DNA of 64,000 bases from JALHSW01 sp963720675 (GTDB taxonomy: Bacteria > Actinomycetota > Acidimicrobiia > IMCC26256 > PALSA-555), in NCBI GenBank assembly GCA_963720675.1, contig CAVRGH010000010.1, positions 2,232,001 through 2,296,000 of the forward strand. The letters run 5' to 3'. The translations under genes and the position numbers were made by a program. Positions 8,899 through 17,799 of this stretch are shown one piece after another; the stretch's first letter is position 1; every line of letters starts with the position of its first letter. The notes below the pieces were generated by a model, which saw nothing but the letters and a program-made list of their open reading frames with translations, did not search any database and was not told the origin of the DNA.

Positions 8899-8982
8899 AA
8901 TGTCGGGCGACGCTAGCCCGCGGCCGTCGGATCATGCCGATTGGCGGCCCGATGCCTTCCCTGGGCCCCGAGCCGGAGCGGC

Positions 8983-10848
8983 TCAGTCGACGTGGTACGG
9001 GACCGAGGTCACCACGGTGTTCCGGCGGAAGAGCAGGCGGCCCTTGAGGAACAGGGCGCTCTGGTTGTGGAGCAGGTGCTCCCACCAGTGCTTGACCACG
9101 AACTCGGGGATCACGATCGTCACGATGTCGTTGCTGTAGCGGGCGTCGAGGTCGTCGATGAAGCGCACCAGAGGGCCGTGGAGCTCGCGGTAGGGCGAGT
9201 AGACGGTCTCGAGTGGGATCTCGATGCCGAACTGCTCCCACTGGTCGCGGATCTTGGCGTCCTCTTCCTCGTCGGTGACGACGCTCAGCGCGACCAGGTG
9301 CTTCGGGTTCAGCGACTTGGAGTACGCGAGGGCCTGGAGCACGCCCTTGTGCACCCGGCCGACGAGCACGACGACGGTGTTGTTGAGCGGGCGGGCGCGG
9401 TAGTCGGGGTCGACCCGCAGGCTCTTGCCCACTCGCGCGTAGTGCCGGTGGATGCTCTTGAAGATCAACATGATGAACGGGATCACGACGATCGGGACCC
9501 AGGCACCGCTCGTGAACTTCGTGACTGCGACGATGATGAGCACGACGAAGGTCGCGACCGACCCGATGCCGTTGATCACCATGTGGCGCTTCCAGTTGGG
9601 CGCCTGCTCTGCCTTGTGGTGTCGGACCATGCCGGCCTGCGACAACGTGAACGACGTGAACACACCGACGGCGTACAGCGGGATCAGGGCGTTGGTGACG
9701 CCCCCGAACGCGACGATGAGCAGCGTGGACGCACCCGCGAGGATCAGCACGCCGTTGGAGAACACGAGGCGGTCACCCCGGTTCGCCATCTGCCTGGGCA
9801 GGTAGCCGTCGCGAGCGATGATCGACGAGAGGCGCGGGAAGTCCGCGTACGCGGTGTTCGCGGCGAGGGTCAGGATCAGCGCGGTCGCGATCTGCAGCAC
9901 GAAGAAGATCCCGCCGGTGCCGAACACCTGGATGCCCATCTGCGCGAGGACCGTCGAGTCCTTGCTCGGGTAGGGCTGGAGGTGGTGGGCGAGGATCGAC
10001 ACCCCCATGAAGAGCGTGCCGAGGATCGTGGCCATCCAGACGAGCGTGGCGGCCGCGTTCCTGGACTCCGGTCGGCGGAAGGCGGGCACACCGTTGGAGA
10101 TCGCCTCGACACCGGTCAGCGCGACCGCGCCGGACGAGAAGCCCTTGAGGATCAGGAAGAGCCCGAGCGTGCCGCCGCTGTAGAGCGTGCCGTCGAACGC
10201 CGCCTGGTTGAAGGGCACGGTGCTGATGTCGTCGAGGACGAAGCTGCGGAACAAGCCGTACACGACGAGCGAGCTGATCATGACGATGTACAGGTACGTG
10301 GGTGCCGCGAAGATGCGGCCGGACTCCTTGATCCCGCGCAGGTTGGCGAGCGTGATCAGGATGATGAGGACGATGCCGAGCTCGACCCGATGCTTCTGGA
10401 GGTCGCTGAACTCCGGGATCGAGATGATCGCGGCGACGCCGGCCGAGATCGACACCGCGACGGTGAGGATGTAGTCGACGAGCAGCGAGGCGCCCGCGAC
10501 GAGCGACGGGTTCTCGCCGAGGTTCTCGCGACTGACGACGTAGCTCCCCCCGCCGTTCGGGTAGGAGAAGATCGTCTGGCGGTACGAGAACGCGACGATC
10601 GACAGCAGCAGCGCGACCGCGATCGCGATCGGGATGAGGGTCTCGAGTCCGAGCAGCAGGCTCGACGCGCCCACTGCGGTGACGAAGAGGATCTCCTCGG
10701 TCGCGTACGCGGTCGAGGAGATCGCGTCCGAGGAGAACACCGCGAGCGCGATGACCTTCGGGATCCTCTGGTGTTCCTGCTCCGTGGTGGCCAGGGGCCG
10801 CCCCACCAGGATGCGCTTGACGAGGGCCAAGGGGTGATCCTTCCGCAC
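8983..10848 (-). CDS. kimA: KimA-like potassium/proton symporter (APC superfamily permease)
   Basis: A 621-aa APC permease with about 12 membrane helices and a C-terminal cytoplasmic domain. It shares long blocks with my recollection of Bacillus subtilis KimA (YdaO): SSDAISSTAYATEE, SYPNGGGSYVVSRENLGE, SLLVDYILTVAVSISAG, GVEAISNGVPAF and the C-terminal HNQSALFLKGRLLFRR. KimA is a high-affinity K+:H+ symporter controlled by c-di-AMP in Firmicutes. The GTG at 10848 gives an N-terminus aligning with KimA. It is divergent from two trkA-like genes, the arrangement of Rv2690c-Rv2691-Rv2692 in mycobacteria. The substrate is inferred from family and neighbours; older annotations call such proteins amino acid permeases. 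Confidence 0.85.
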   Translation of the reverse strand: MRKDHPLALVKRILVGRPLATTEQEHQRIPKVIALAVFSSDAISSTAYATEEILFVTAVGASSLLLGLETLIPIAIAVALLLSIVAFSYRQTIFSYPNGGGSYVVSRENLGENPSLVAGASLLVDYILTVAVSISAGVAAIISIPEFSDLQKHRVELGIVLIILITLANLRGIKESGRIFAAPTYLYIVMISSLVVYGLFRSFVLDDISTVPFNQAAFDGTLYSGGTLGLFLILKGFSSGAVALTGVEAISNGVPAFRRPESRNAAATLVWMATILGTLFMGVSILAHHLQPYPSKDSTVLAQMGIQVFGTGGIFFVLQIATALILTLAANTAYADFPRLSSIIARDGYLPRQMANRGDRLVFSNGVLILAGASTLLIVAFGGVTNALIPLYAVGVFTSFTLSQAGMVRHHKAEQAPNWKRHMVINGIGSVATFVVLIIVAVTKFTSGAWVPIVVIPFIMLIFKSIHRHYARVGKSLRVDPDYRARPLNNTVVVLVGRVHKGVLQALAYSKSLNPKHLVALSVVTDEEEDAKIRDQWEQFGIEIPLETVYSPYRELHGPLVRFIDDLDARYSNDIVTIVIPEFVVKHWWEHLLHNQSALFLKGRLLFRRNTVVTSVPYHVD

Positions 10849-10963
10849 GCGGGGTGCCGCGTGCCCACCGGAGCACGTCCAGCGTTCCGACGAGGTGTTC
10901 GCTCAGACCCGTCCGTCCGGGTGTCGATAGCATCGCAGAGGTTCCAGGTCGGGAGGCGACAAC

Positions 10964-11626
10964 GTGCACGTGGTGGTGGTCGGCTGCGGCCGGGTGGGGA
11001 GCGAGCTGGCCGCGAGCCTGGAGCTCGGAGGCCACTCGGTCGCGATCATCGACAAGAAGCCGAGCGCGTTCCGGCGGCTCCCCGCCTCGTTCGCCGGTCA
11101 GAAGGTGGTCGGTTTCGGGTTCGAACGGGACCACCTCGTCGAGGCCGGCATCGATCGCGCCGGAGCGGTCGCGGCGGTCACGAGCGGCGACAACTCCAAC
11201 ATCCTCAGTGCCCGCATCGCCCGGGAGAACTTCGGCATCGAGCGGGTCGTCGCCCGGATCTACGACCCCCGCCGCGCCCTCATCTACGAGCGCCTCGGGA
11301 TCCCGACGGTGGCCACCGTGCAGTGGACGACCGACCAGGTGCTCCGACGCCTCCTGCCGAGCGGCGAGGCACCCCACGAGTGGGTCGACCCGAGCGGCAA
11401 CGTGAGCCTGGTCGAGTATGCGATCCCCGCGAGCTGGTGTGGGAAGAAGCTCGCCGGGCTCAACGAGGCGGGCAGCTTCTGGCTCACCGCGGTCACCCGG
11501 TTCGGAGCAGCCGAGATCGTCAGCACCGACGTCGTCGGTCAGGAAGGCGACACGCTCCACTTCGTGGTGGCCATCACCGCCCTCGACGCCCTGCGCGAGC
11601 GGCTCGAGCAGGGACCGGAGCACTGA
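10964..11626 (+). CDS. trkA: TrkA/RCK-type potassium uptake regulator (CeoB-like)
   Basis: A 220-aa cytoplasmic protein with an RCK_N Rossmann fold (VVVGCGRVGSELA at residues 3-15, acidic residue IIDKK at the end of strand 2) and an RCK_C-like domain from about residue 140. Such proteins bind nucleotide or c-di-AMP and gate K+ transporters. Start GTG 10964 is preceded by GGGAGG at good spacing. It overlaps the next trkA-like gene by one base (TGATG) and diverges from the KimA-like permease, so the pair probably regulates that transporter. Confidence 0.93.
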   Translation: MHVVVVGCGRVGSELAASLELGGHSVAIIDKKPSAFRRLPASFAGQKVVGFGFERDHLVEAGIDRAGAVAAVTSGDNSNILSARIARENFGIERVVARIYDPRRALIYERLGIPTVATVQWTTDQVLRRLLPSGEAPHEWVDPSGNVSLVEYAIPASWCGKKLAGLNEAGSFWLTAVTRFGAAEIVSTDVVGQEGDTLHFVVAITALDALRERLEQGPEH

Positions 11627-12286
11627 TGCGCGTCGCGATCGCCGGAGCAGGTGCGGTGGGCGTCTACATCGCCAACGACCTCGTGGAAGCCGGTCACGAG
11701 ATCCTCCTCATCGAACAGCAGCCCGAGGTTCGCGAGCGAGCCACGACCGTCGACGGCGTCGACTGGTACATCGGCGATGCATGCGAGGTCTCGTCGCTGC
11801 GCGAGGCCGGGCTCGAAAGTTGCGACGTGCTCGTCGCGGCGACGGGCGACGACGAGGACAACCTCGTCGTCTCGCTGCTCGCGAAGACCGAGTTCGCCGT
11901 CCCGCGCGTCATCGCCCGGGTGAACCACCCCAAGAACGAGTGGCTCTTCAACGAGAACTGGGGCGTCGACCTCTCCGTGTCGACCACCCACCTCATCACC
12001 GCGCTGGTGGAGGAGGCGGTGACGGTCGGGCGGCTCGTCCGGATCCTCCAGTTCGAGGGTGGCCAGGCCCGACTCGTCGAGGTGACCCTTGCCGAGGGAG
12101 CCGCCGGTGGTCGACCAGGCGATCTCGGAGCTCGACCTCCCGAGGAACGCGACGTTCGTCGCGATCGTCCGCGACGAGCAGGTGGTGATGCCGCGAGGCG
12201 ACACGATCTTCGAGGCCGGCGACGAGGTCCTCGCGATGGTGACGCCCGACTCCGAAGAGGAAGTACGTCAGCTCCTCACCGGCTGA
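11626..12286 (+). CDS. Second TrkA/RCK protein (CeoC-like), one apparent frameshift
   Basis: RCK_N domain from ATG 11626 (VAIAGAGAVGVYIA) reads cleanly to about 12105 (LAEGAA). The RCK_C half (VVDQAISELDLPRNATFVAI... to LLTG) continues in the next frame. Removing one base from GCCGCCGGTGG near 12105 restores a ~219-aa protein of normal family length: 661 bp is exactly 220 codons plus one base. A TTG at 12089 could start a separate 65-aa RCK_C peptide, but a one-base insertion, real or from sequencing, is likelier. Function as for its neighbour: a regulator subunit for K+ transport. Confidence 0.85.
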
Positions 12287-12311
12287 GGCCGTGCGCCCGG
12301 AGCAGGGTGGA

Positions 12312-12665
12312 TCAGGCGATCAGGGTGTAGCGGGGGTTGAAGATCAGGAACCGGTTGGCCTGACGGCCGGCGACGCCCTCGACCATCAGCTTGCGCCCCG
12401 GTGTGAGCCCGGCGATCTTGCGGCGCCCGAGGAACACCGCCGTCGCGCTCCCGCGACCGTCGCTGATCGTCACCTCGAGGGCCGGCGCGCCGGCGCGCGG
12501 CACGATCCGCACCGAGCTCACCTCGCCACCGATCCGCACCTGCCGGCGCGCCACGATGTCGGTCGTGGGCGTGACGCCCAATGCGTCGACGAAACCGCAC
12601 AGGTTCTCGCGGTCGAGCTCCTCGACCGAGGTCGTGAAGCGCTTCAACCCCTTCTTGAGTGCCAC
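12312..12665 (-). CDS. OB-fold nucleic-acid-binding domain protein
   Basis: A 117-aa protein from GTG 12665 (MALKKGLKRFTTSVEELD); GTG 12674 in frame is an alternative. Residues ~45-115 form an OB-fold with alternating strands (VRIGGEVSSVRIV, ALEVTISDGRGSATAVFLGRR, GRKLMVEGVAG). Related OB-fold proteins sit next to ceoB-ceoC in mycobacteria (Rv2694c as I recall), supporting the assignment. It is convergent with the trkA pair, 25 bp apart. The ligand is unknown. Confidence 0.8.
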   Translation of the reverse strand: MALKKGLKRFTTSVEELDRENLCGFVDALGVTPTTDIVARRQVRIGGEVSSVRIVPRAGAPALEVTISDGRGSATAVFLGRRKIAGLTPGRKLMVEGVAGRQANRFLIFNPRYTLIA

Positions 12666-12765
12666 GACGCCCACGGTACCTGCGCGTCCCAACCCCCGGA
12701 AAGCCGGGCGTCCGGCACACCAGGCGACCCGAAATCCGCGCGCGCATCTTCTATCCTCGACCCCG

Positions 12766-13666
12766 ATGTCCGCACCGCCTCCTCCTCCTCGTCGCGCGCG
12801 CCCGGCCGCGCCTCCGTCGGGCGATCCCGGCGTGGTCGCGCCGCCTCCCCGCCGCCGCGCACCCGACCAGTCACCTGAGGCAGTGACCAGTACGCGGCCG
12901 ACCCGGGCGGGCCCGCGCCGCGACGCAGTCCTGTTGTCGTGGCCCCCTCTGCGACGCGCGCCGAGCGCCAGGCCCGGAGTGATCCGGCCCCGCAATCGGA
13001 GACGGCGGCGGTCGCCGCTGGGGACTCATCGCCGCCGCGATCGTCGCGGTCCTCGTCGTCGGCGCGGGCGCGTTCTTCCTCCTGTCCGGTGGCTCCTCCG
13101 ACACCACCAGCGGCCCGAGCTTCACGGCATCCACCGCGGTCGACCTCCAGCCGGGTGAGACGACGATCGCGGCGGCGAGCCCGTTCAGCGGGACGGCTCC
13201 CCCCGAGGTCCCGGGCCAGGTCCTCTCCGTGCTCGGCACCTACGTCGAGGACGGGATCGTCGCGCCGCTCCGCAAGGGCAAGGCCGACGACGCCGCGCTC
13301 GCGACCGTGTTCGACCCCGCGGCCGTCGCGGCGCTGGTCGGCGACGAGCGCGCGATCGTGCTCGACGAAGGTCTGCCCAAGGCCGTCGGCAAGGTCACGG
13401 TGACCACCCCGCCCGTCCCCCTCACCGTCCTCATCGACAAGGACGGCAAGGTGATCGCGGTGTCGGCCGACGTGCAGCTGGCCGTGACCGCGCGTGCCGC
13501 GAAGGGCAAGGTACAGATCAACCGGACCGGTTCCTTCGTGTTCGCCCCCGACGAGGCGGGCGGCTGGAAGATCACCGGCTGGACCCTCTCCACTGACCGC
13601 GGTGGCCCGGGCGTGACGCCCACCTCGACCGCGGCATCCGTCACGACGACCACGGTGGCCCCCTGA
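12766..13666 (+). CDS. Proline/arginine-rich single-pass membrane protein, one apparent frameshift
   Basis: From ATG 12766 a Pro/Arg-rich cytoplasmic N-terminus (MSAPPPPPRRARPAAPP...) runs to a run of arginines near 13010. In the next frame a transmembrane helix follows (WGLIAAAIVAVLVVGAGAFF), then an extracytoplasmic domain of about 200 residues ending in a Thr/Val-rich tail. The span is 901 bp, 300 codons plus one base, so a single extra base near 13012 explains the break; the downstream frame has no start codon near the helix. The stop overlaps the next ATG (TGATG), implying coupling to the LCP gene and perhaps a cell-envelope role. No family is recognised. Confidence 0.65.
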
Positions 13667-14571
13667 TGCGATCCAACCCCCTCGTCCGTCTCCTCGTCGC
13701 CATCCCGCTCTGCGGCATGCTCGTCGCCGGTCTCCTCGGCGCGGCCTGGCTGGCGATCGGTCAACCGAACCCGGCCGCGGGCGCGACCTGGTTCCAGGTC
13801 ACGAAGGTCGGTGACGCCGAGTTCAGCGGCGCGCCGACCGAGCCCTTCTTCTTCCTGGCCCTCGGCAACGACGGGCGCACCGACGCCGACAAGGGTCTCG
13901 GTGACGCGATCCACGTGTTCGGCGTCAACCCGGCGACCCACACCGCGACCGTGCTCAACGTCCCGCGCGACACGCAGGCGCCCGGCGGCGACAAGATCAA
14001 CGCATCCCACGCGCTCGGCGGGCTGTCCTCGATGGTCGAGCAGCTCAACCAGATGATGGGCATCAACATCCAGTACGCCATCACCACGAACTTCCCCGGC
14101 TTCATCGCGATGGTGAACGAGATCGGCGGGATCGACGTCAACCTGCCCGAGGCCCACAAGGACACGCAGTACTCGGGCGCCGAGTTCCCCGCGGGTCCGC
14201 AGCACGTCGACGGTGACCAAGCGCTCGCGATCTCGCGCAACCGCCACCAGTGGACGACCGGCGACATCCAGCGCACCACGAACCAGGCCTCGCTCGTCCT
14301 CGACACCCTCGCGATGCTCCGGGCGCGCAACACCGGTGACGCCGGCACGCTGGGGCTCGTCGCGACGCTGGCGCGCCACGTCGTCACCGAGAACGTGTCG
14401 CTCACGGACCTGTACCGGCTCGGGCGCCTCGCGCTCACGATCGATCCGGCCACGGTGAAGAACGTCACCATCCCGGTCGGTGCCGGGGCCGGCACCGAGC
14501 TCCAGGTGACGAGCGACGGGGCGAGCCTCTTCGCCGACTTCGCCGACGACGCGATCCTGCAGACCCACTGA
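13666..14571 (+). CDS. LytR-CpsA-Psr (LCP) family cell-wall glycopolymer ligase
   Basis: A 301-aa membrane-anchored protein with an N-terminal helix (about residues 7-30) and an LCP domain. Visible blocks are LNVPRDTQAPGGDKINASHALGG, the extended stretch around GIDVNLPEAHKD, and QALAISRNRHQWTTGDIQRTTNQASLV, containing the Arg residues that bind the polyprenyl-pyrophosphate head. LCP enzymes transfer glycopolymers such as arabinogalactan or teichoic acid to peptidoglycan. It is cotranscribed with the preceding membrane protein (1-bp overlap). Confidence 0.92.
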   Translation: MRSNPLVRLLVAIPLCGMLVAGLLGAAWLAIGQPNPAAGATWFQVTKVGDAEFSGAPTEPFFFLALGNDGRTDADKGLGDAIHVFGVNPATHTATVLNVPRDTQAPGGDKINASHALGGLSSMVEQLNQMMGINIQYAITTNFPGFIAMVNEIGGIDVNLPEAHKDTQYSGAEFPAGPQHVDGDQALAISRNRHQWTTGDIQRTTNQASLVLDTLAMLRARNTGDAGTLGLVATLARHVVTENVSLTDLYRLGRLALTIDPATVKNVTIPVGAGAGTELQVTSDGASLFADFADDAILQTH

Positions 14572-14731
14572 GCGAACCACCGAGCGATCGCGGCCGACCG
14601 GCCCCAGATCCGCTCGAGACGTTCGACGCCCTCGTCCACGATCCGCTCCTGTCCGAGCGCGTCGCGTACGCCGGCGTCCGCGCGCCGGAACCGCCGCGGT
14701 ATGCGAGCACCATCCGAACGCGCTCCACCCG

Positions 14732-16891
14732 GTGCTCGAGGCTCGGCTCGGCACGCTCGGCGTCGACCGGCTCTGGAGCCACCAGGCCGAGGCGGTCGAC
14801 CGGCTCCGCGCCGGTCGCAGCGTCGTGGTCGCGACCGGGACCGCGTCCGGGAAGACGCTGTGCTACCAGCTCCCCATCGTGGACGCGATCCTCCGAGGCG
14901 AGCCCTCGACCGCGCTGCTCGTGTACCCGACGAAGGCGCTCGCCCAGGACCAGCTCCGACGGTTCCGCGAGTGGCTCGTCCCCGACCTCGTCGCGGCGAC
15001 CTACGACGGCGACACGCCTCCCGACGACCGTGCCCGCCTGCGCAAGCAGGCCAACGTGGTGCTCACCAACCCCGAGATGCTCCACGTCGGGATGCTGCCG
15101 TTCCACGAGCGCTGGGCGACGTTCCTCATGCGGCTCCAGTTCGTCGTCGTCGACGAGCTGCACTCGCTGCGCGGGATCTTCGGCGGACACGTGGCGCACG
15201 TGCTCCGACGGCTCCGCCGGCTCTGTGAGCACTACGGCGCGCGCCCGACCTTCTGCTTCTCGAGCGCGACGATCGGGAACCCCGGGCCACTCGCCGCCGC
15301 GCTCGCAGGGATGCCCATCGAGGTGATCACCGACGACGGCGCGCCCCTCGGTGCCCGGGGCTTCGCGTGCTGGCAACGCCCGTTGACCGATCCGCACTCC
15401 GGGACGCGTGCGTCCGCCAATGCCGAGACTGCAGGGCTCCTTGCGCGCTTCGTGACGGCCGGCCACCAGACCCTGGCCTTCAGCCGGAGTCGCAAGGGAG
15501 CCGAGGTCGTCGCCGCGCAGGCCCGCTCCATGCTCGAGGACGGTGCGCGTCCGTCCGATGCTCCACCTCCCCGCGTCGCGGCGTACCGCGCCGGATACCT
15601 CCCGGCCGAGCGCCGCGAGCTCGAGGACGCACTCACGTCGGGGGAGCTCGGTGGTGTCGTCGCGACCAGCGCGCTCGAGCTCGGCATCGACGTCGGCGGT
15701 CTCGACGCGATCGTCGTCAACGGCTTCCCGGGAACGCTCGCGTCGTTCCGCCAACAGATCGGGCGCGCCGGGCGTGGCGAGCGCGGGTCGGCGACCGTCC
15801 TCGTGGCCGGTGACGACCAGCTCGACCAGTGGTACGCCGCACACCCGCGGGAGCTCCTCGAGCGGCCCGCCGAGGCGGCGATCGCCAACCCCGACAACCC
15901 CTTCGTGCTCACCGCGCAGGTCGGCTGCGCCGCGCACGAGCTCCCGATCGAGCCGACCGACGAGCAGTGGTTCGGACCCGGCCTCGACGACGCGGTGCGC
16001 GAGCTCGTGCTCGGCGACCTGCTCAAGCCGCGGGACGGACGGATGTACTGGGCCGCGCAGCAGCCACCGGCGCCGGGCGTCGGCCTGCGCAACGGCTCCG
16101 GTACCGAGTACGAGCTCGTCGACCAGGCCGGCGAGACGATCGGCACGGTCGACAGCGGCCGCGTGTTCCAGGTGGCGCACCCCGGCGCGGTGTACCTGCA
16201 CCAGGGACGCCAGTACCGGGTCGAGACGCTGGAGACCGAGCACCACCGGGCCGTCCTCGAAGCGGCCGACGACCTCGACGAGTACACGCGCACCCGCGAG
16301 GAGACCGATCTCACCATCGTCACGGCGGAGCAGACGACGCCGGCCGGGCGCGGCACCGCCGCCCTCGGTGCCGTGGAGGTCACGACGAGCGTCACCGGCT
16401 ACCAGCGCAAGCGCGCCTCCACCAACGAGACCATCGAGGTCGTCCCGCTCGACGTCCCGCCGAGCCGGCTCACGACTCGAGCGTGCTGGTACACGGTGCC
16501 CCTGCCCGTCGTCGTCGGTGCCGGCCTCGCTCCCGGCCGCATCCTCGGCGCGGTGCACGCGGCCGAGCACGCGCTCATCGGGCTGCTCCCGCTCTTCGCG
16601 ATCTGTGACCGCTGGGACGTCGGCGGGGTCTCGATGGCGCTGCACCCGGCGACCGAGGAACCGTCGATCTTCGTGTACGACGGGTACGCCGGCGGCGCCG
16701 GCATCGCGGAGCTCGCCTTCGCGCGGCTCGGCGAGCACGTGCGTGCAGCCCGCGAGCTCGTCGCCGGGTGTCCCTGTGACGCAGGCTGCCCCTCCTGCGT
16801 GCAGTCCCCGAAGTGCGGCAACTGGAACGAGTTCCTCGACAAGGCGGGCGCGGTGCTCCTGCTCGACCTGCTCACGGACGTCCCGAGCTGA
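14732..16891 (+). CDS. SftH/MrfA-type DEAD/H-box helicase with DUF1998 zinc domain
   Basis: A superfamily 2 helicase, 719 aa from GTG 14732. It shows Walker A ATGTASGKTLCY, DEVH-type box VVVDELHS, motif III FSSATIGN, motif VI QIGRAGRGERG, and the C-terminal DUF1998 module with four cysteines (CPCDAGCPSCVQSPKC). Relatives are mycobacterial SftH and Bacillus MrfA, the latter acting in mitomycin-type DNA repair. Sequence typical of the family N-terminus (ETFDALVHDPLLSERVAYAG) is present in another frame from about 14568 to 14704, so the true gene probably begins there with one missing base near 14704; no ordinary start codon was found in that frame. The 3' end overlaps the opposing TadE-like gene by 20 bp. 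Confidence 0.93.
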   Translation: MLEARLGTLGVDRLWSHQAEAVDRLRAGRSVVVATGTASGKTLCYQLPIVDAILRGEPSTALLVYPTKALAQDQLRRFREWLVPDLVAATYDGDTPPDDRARLRKQANVVLTNPEMLHVGMLPFHERWATFLMRLQFVVVDELHSLRGIFGGHVAHVLRRLRRLCEHYGARPTFCFSSATIGNPGPLAAALAGMPIEVITDDGAPLGARGFACWQRPLTDPHSGTRASANAETAGLLARFVTAGHQTLAFSRSRKGAEVVAAQARSMLEDGARPSDAPPPRVAAYRAGYLPAERRELEDALTSGELGGVVATSALELGIDVGGLDAIVVNGFPGTLASFRQQIGRAGRGERGSATVLVAGDDQLDQWYAAHPRELLERPAEAAIANPDNPFVLTAQVGCAAHELPIEPTDEQWFGPGLDDAVRELVLGDLLKPRDGRMYWAAQQPPAPGVGLRNGSGTEYELVDQAGETIGTVDSGRVFQVAHPGAVYLHQGRQYRVETLETEHHRAVLEAADDLDEYTRTREETDLTIVTAEQTTPAGRGTAALGAVEVTTSVTGYQRKRASTNETIEVVPLDVPPSRLTTRACWYTVPLPVVVGAGLAPGRILGAVHAAEHALIGLLPLFAICDRWDVGGVSMALHPATEEPSIFVYDGYAGGAGIAELAFARLGEHVRAARELVAGCPCDAGCPSCVQSPKCGNWNEFLDKAGAVLLLDLLTDVPS

Positions 16892-17246
16892 GCCGGACCT
16901 CGGCCCGCGCTCGTGCATGTGCCGATGCGTCCACGGCCGGCACGACGACCTCGACCGCGACAGTCACGAAGGGCCCGGCGCACGCGCAGCTGGTGAGCCG
17001 GGCCCCGTTCGACGACGCCGTGGTCGCGGCCGCGAGGCGCGCCGCGCCGGCCCCGCGTCCCAGCGCCAGCATGTCTGCCGCTGCGAGTGCGGCGGCATCC
17101 GCCGCGGTCTCGGCCCGGGCACCCGCCGCCGCTGCGACGCCGAGCCGCGCGACCCCGAGGCAGACCGCGAGACCGAGCACCACGACCGCGAGCATGACGA
17201 TCGTCGATGACCCACGCTCGCGGTGCTCGCGTCGCACGAGGCTCAC
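16872..17246 (-). CDS. TadE-like pseudopilin (Rv3654c-type)
   Basis: A 124-aa protein with a short positive N-terminus, GSSTIVML and one transmembrane helix (about residues 15-38), then an Ala-rich exported part (AETAADAAALAAADML). This is the pattern of the 'helicase/secretion neighbourhood TadE-like' family next to the DUF1998 helicase in Actinobacteria. It is the last gene of the Tad-like operon; GTG 17246 overlaps the preceding stop by 4 bp. The 3' end overlaps the helicase gene tail-to-tail by 20 bp. Confidence 0.85.
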   Translation of the reverse strand: MSLVRREHRERGSSTIVMLAVVVLGLAVCLGVARLGVAAAAGARAETAADAAALAAADMLALGRGAGAARLAAATTASSNGARLTSCACAGPFVTVAVEVVVPAVDASAHARARAEVRLSSGRP

Positions 17247-17599
17247 TTCTCGACCCGCATCACCGCCGTCGCGTGCAGGGTGGGGTCAGGGAACAGCGCG
17301 CCGACCAGTGGGACGTTCGTCTTCGACGTGAAGGTGACCTCGACCTGGATCTGCTCCCCGACGTCGGGCCTCGGCCCCACGCGGACCTCGGCACCGGGCA
17401 GCGCACGCGAAGCCGCTCGGGCCGGATCCCCGTCGACGCTCGCGGCGCGTGCGGCTTCACGCGCCGCGTGCACGACGTTGACGTGGTCCCGGACGACGAG
17501 CGCGACCTGGATGATCGCGAGCGCCGCCATCATGAGCAGGGGCAGGACAAGCGCGAACTCGACGGTCGCCTGCCCCCGCTCCCGCGCCGCCCGGCTCAC
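17243..17599 (-). CDS. TadE family minor pseudopilin
   Basis: A 118-aa protein from GTG 17599 with the TadE signature RGQATVEFALVLPLLMM at residues 9-24, where the Glu is the conserved +5-like residue of type IV-pilin-like segments, followed by a hydrophobic helix and an extracytoplasmic part. The GTG overlaps the stop of the DUF4244 gene (GTGA). An in-frame extension upstream to 17665 lies inside that gene and is rejected. It is likely assembled with the DUF4244 protein at the cell surface. Confidence 0.88.
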   Translation of the reverse strand: MSRAARERGQATVEFALVLPLLMMAALAIIQVALVVRDHVNVVHAAREAARAASVDGDPARAASRALPGAEVRVGPRPDVGEQIQVEVTFTSKTNVPLVGALFPDPTLHATAVMRVEK

Positions 17600-17781
17600 C
17601 CTGCCGACAGCAGGAAGTCGAGTGCGCTGTCGAACAGCTTCTTCACCGCCCCGCCGTTTGCCCACGCGATCAACAGGAACGCGATCGCCCCGGCGCCCAT
17701 GAGCACCAGGGCGTACTCGGCGGTGGTCTGACCGGTCTCGCCCACGCGCCAGGCGCGCAGGTACGAGCGGATGGTTCGCAT
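17596..17781 (-). CDS. DUF4244 Flp-like small pilin protein
   Basis: A 61-aa protein from ATG 17781: basic N-terminus, then GETGQTTAEYALVLMGAGAI, which mimics the Flp pilin processing region (G before TTAEYA), and a hydrophobic helix. DUF4244 proteins occupy the major-pilin position in actinobacterial Tad-like loci (Rv3656c as I recall). No prepilin peptidase gene is in the window, so processing would need one encoded elsewhere. Confidence 0.87.
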   Translation of the reverse strand: MRTIRSYLRAWRVGETGQTTAEYALVLMGAGAIAFLLIAWANGGAVKKLFDSALDFLLSAG

Positions 17782-17799
17782 CTCGGTGCTCCCTCTGTC

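Noticed and set aside
6694..8916. 740-aa ORF on the plus strand opposite hppA
   Set aside because: It mirrors the codons of hppA, is Arg/Glu/Asp/His-rich with no family features, and hppA is certain. It is a GC-driven shadow.
10849..10963. c-di-AMP (ydaO-type) riboswitch before the KimA-like gene
   Set aside because: The gap is only 115 bp shared by two divergent genes, and no ydaO-like fold was apparent.
12085..12115. Programmed ribosomal frameshift in the trkA-like gene
   Set aside because: No slippery heptamer or stimulatory structure was seen, and similar one-base changes occur in many unrelated genes here.
8941..12330. 1129-aa plus-strand ORF
   Set aside because: Most of it is antisense to the KimA-like gene. 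Only the final part from 11626 is coding (second trkA-like gene), annotated separately.
14465..16918. 817-aa minus-strand ORF
   Set aside because: Antisense shadow of the helicase gene; low-complexity composition and no motifs.
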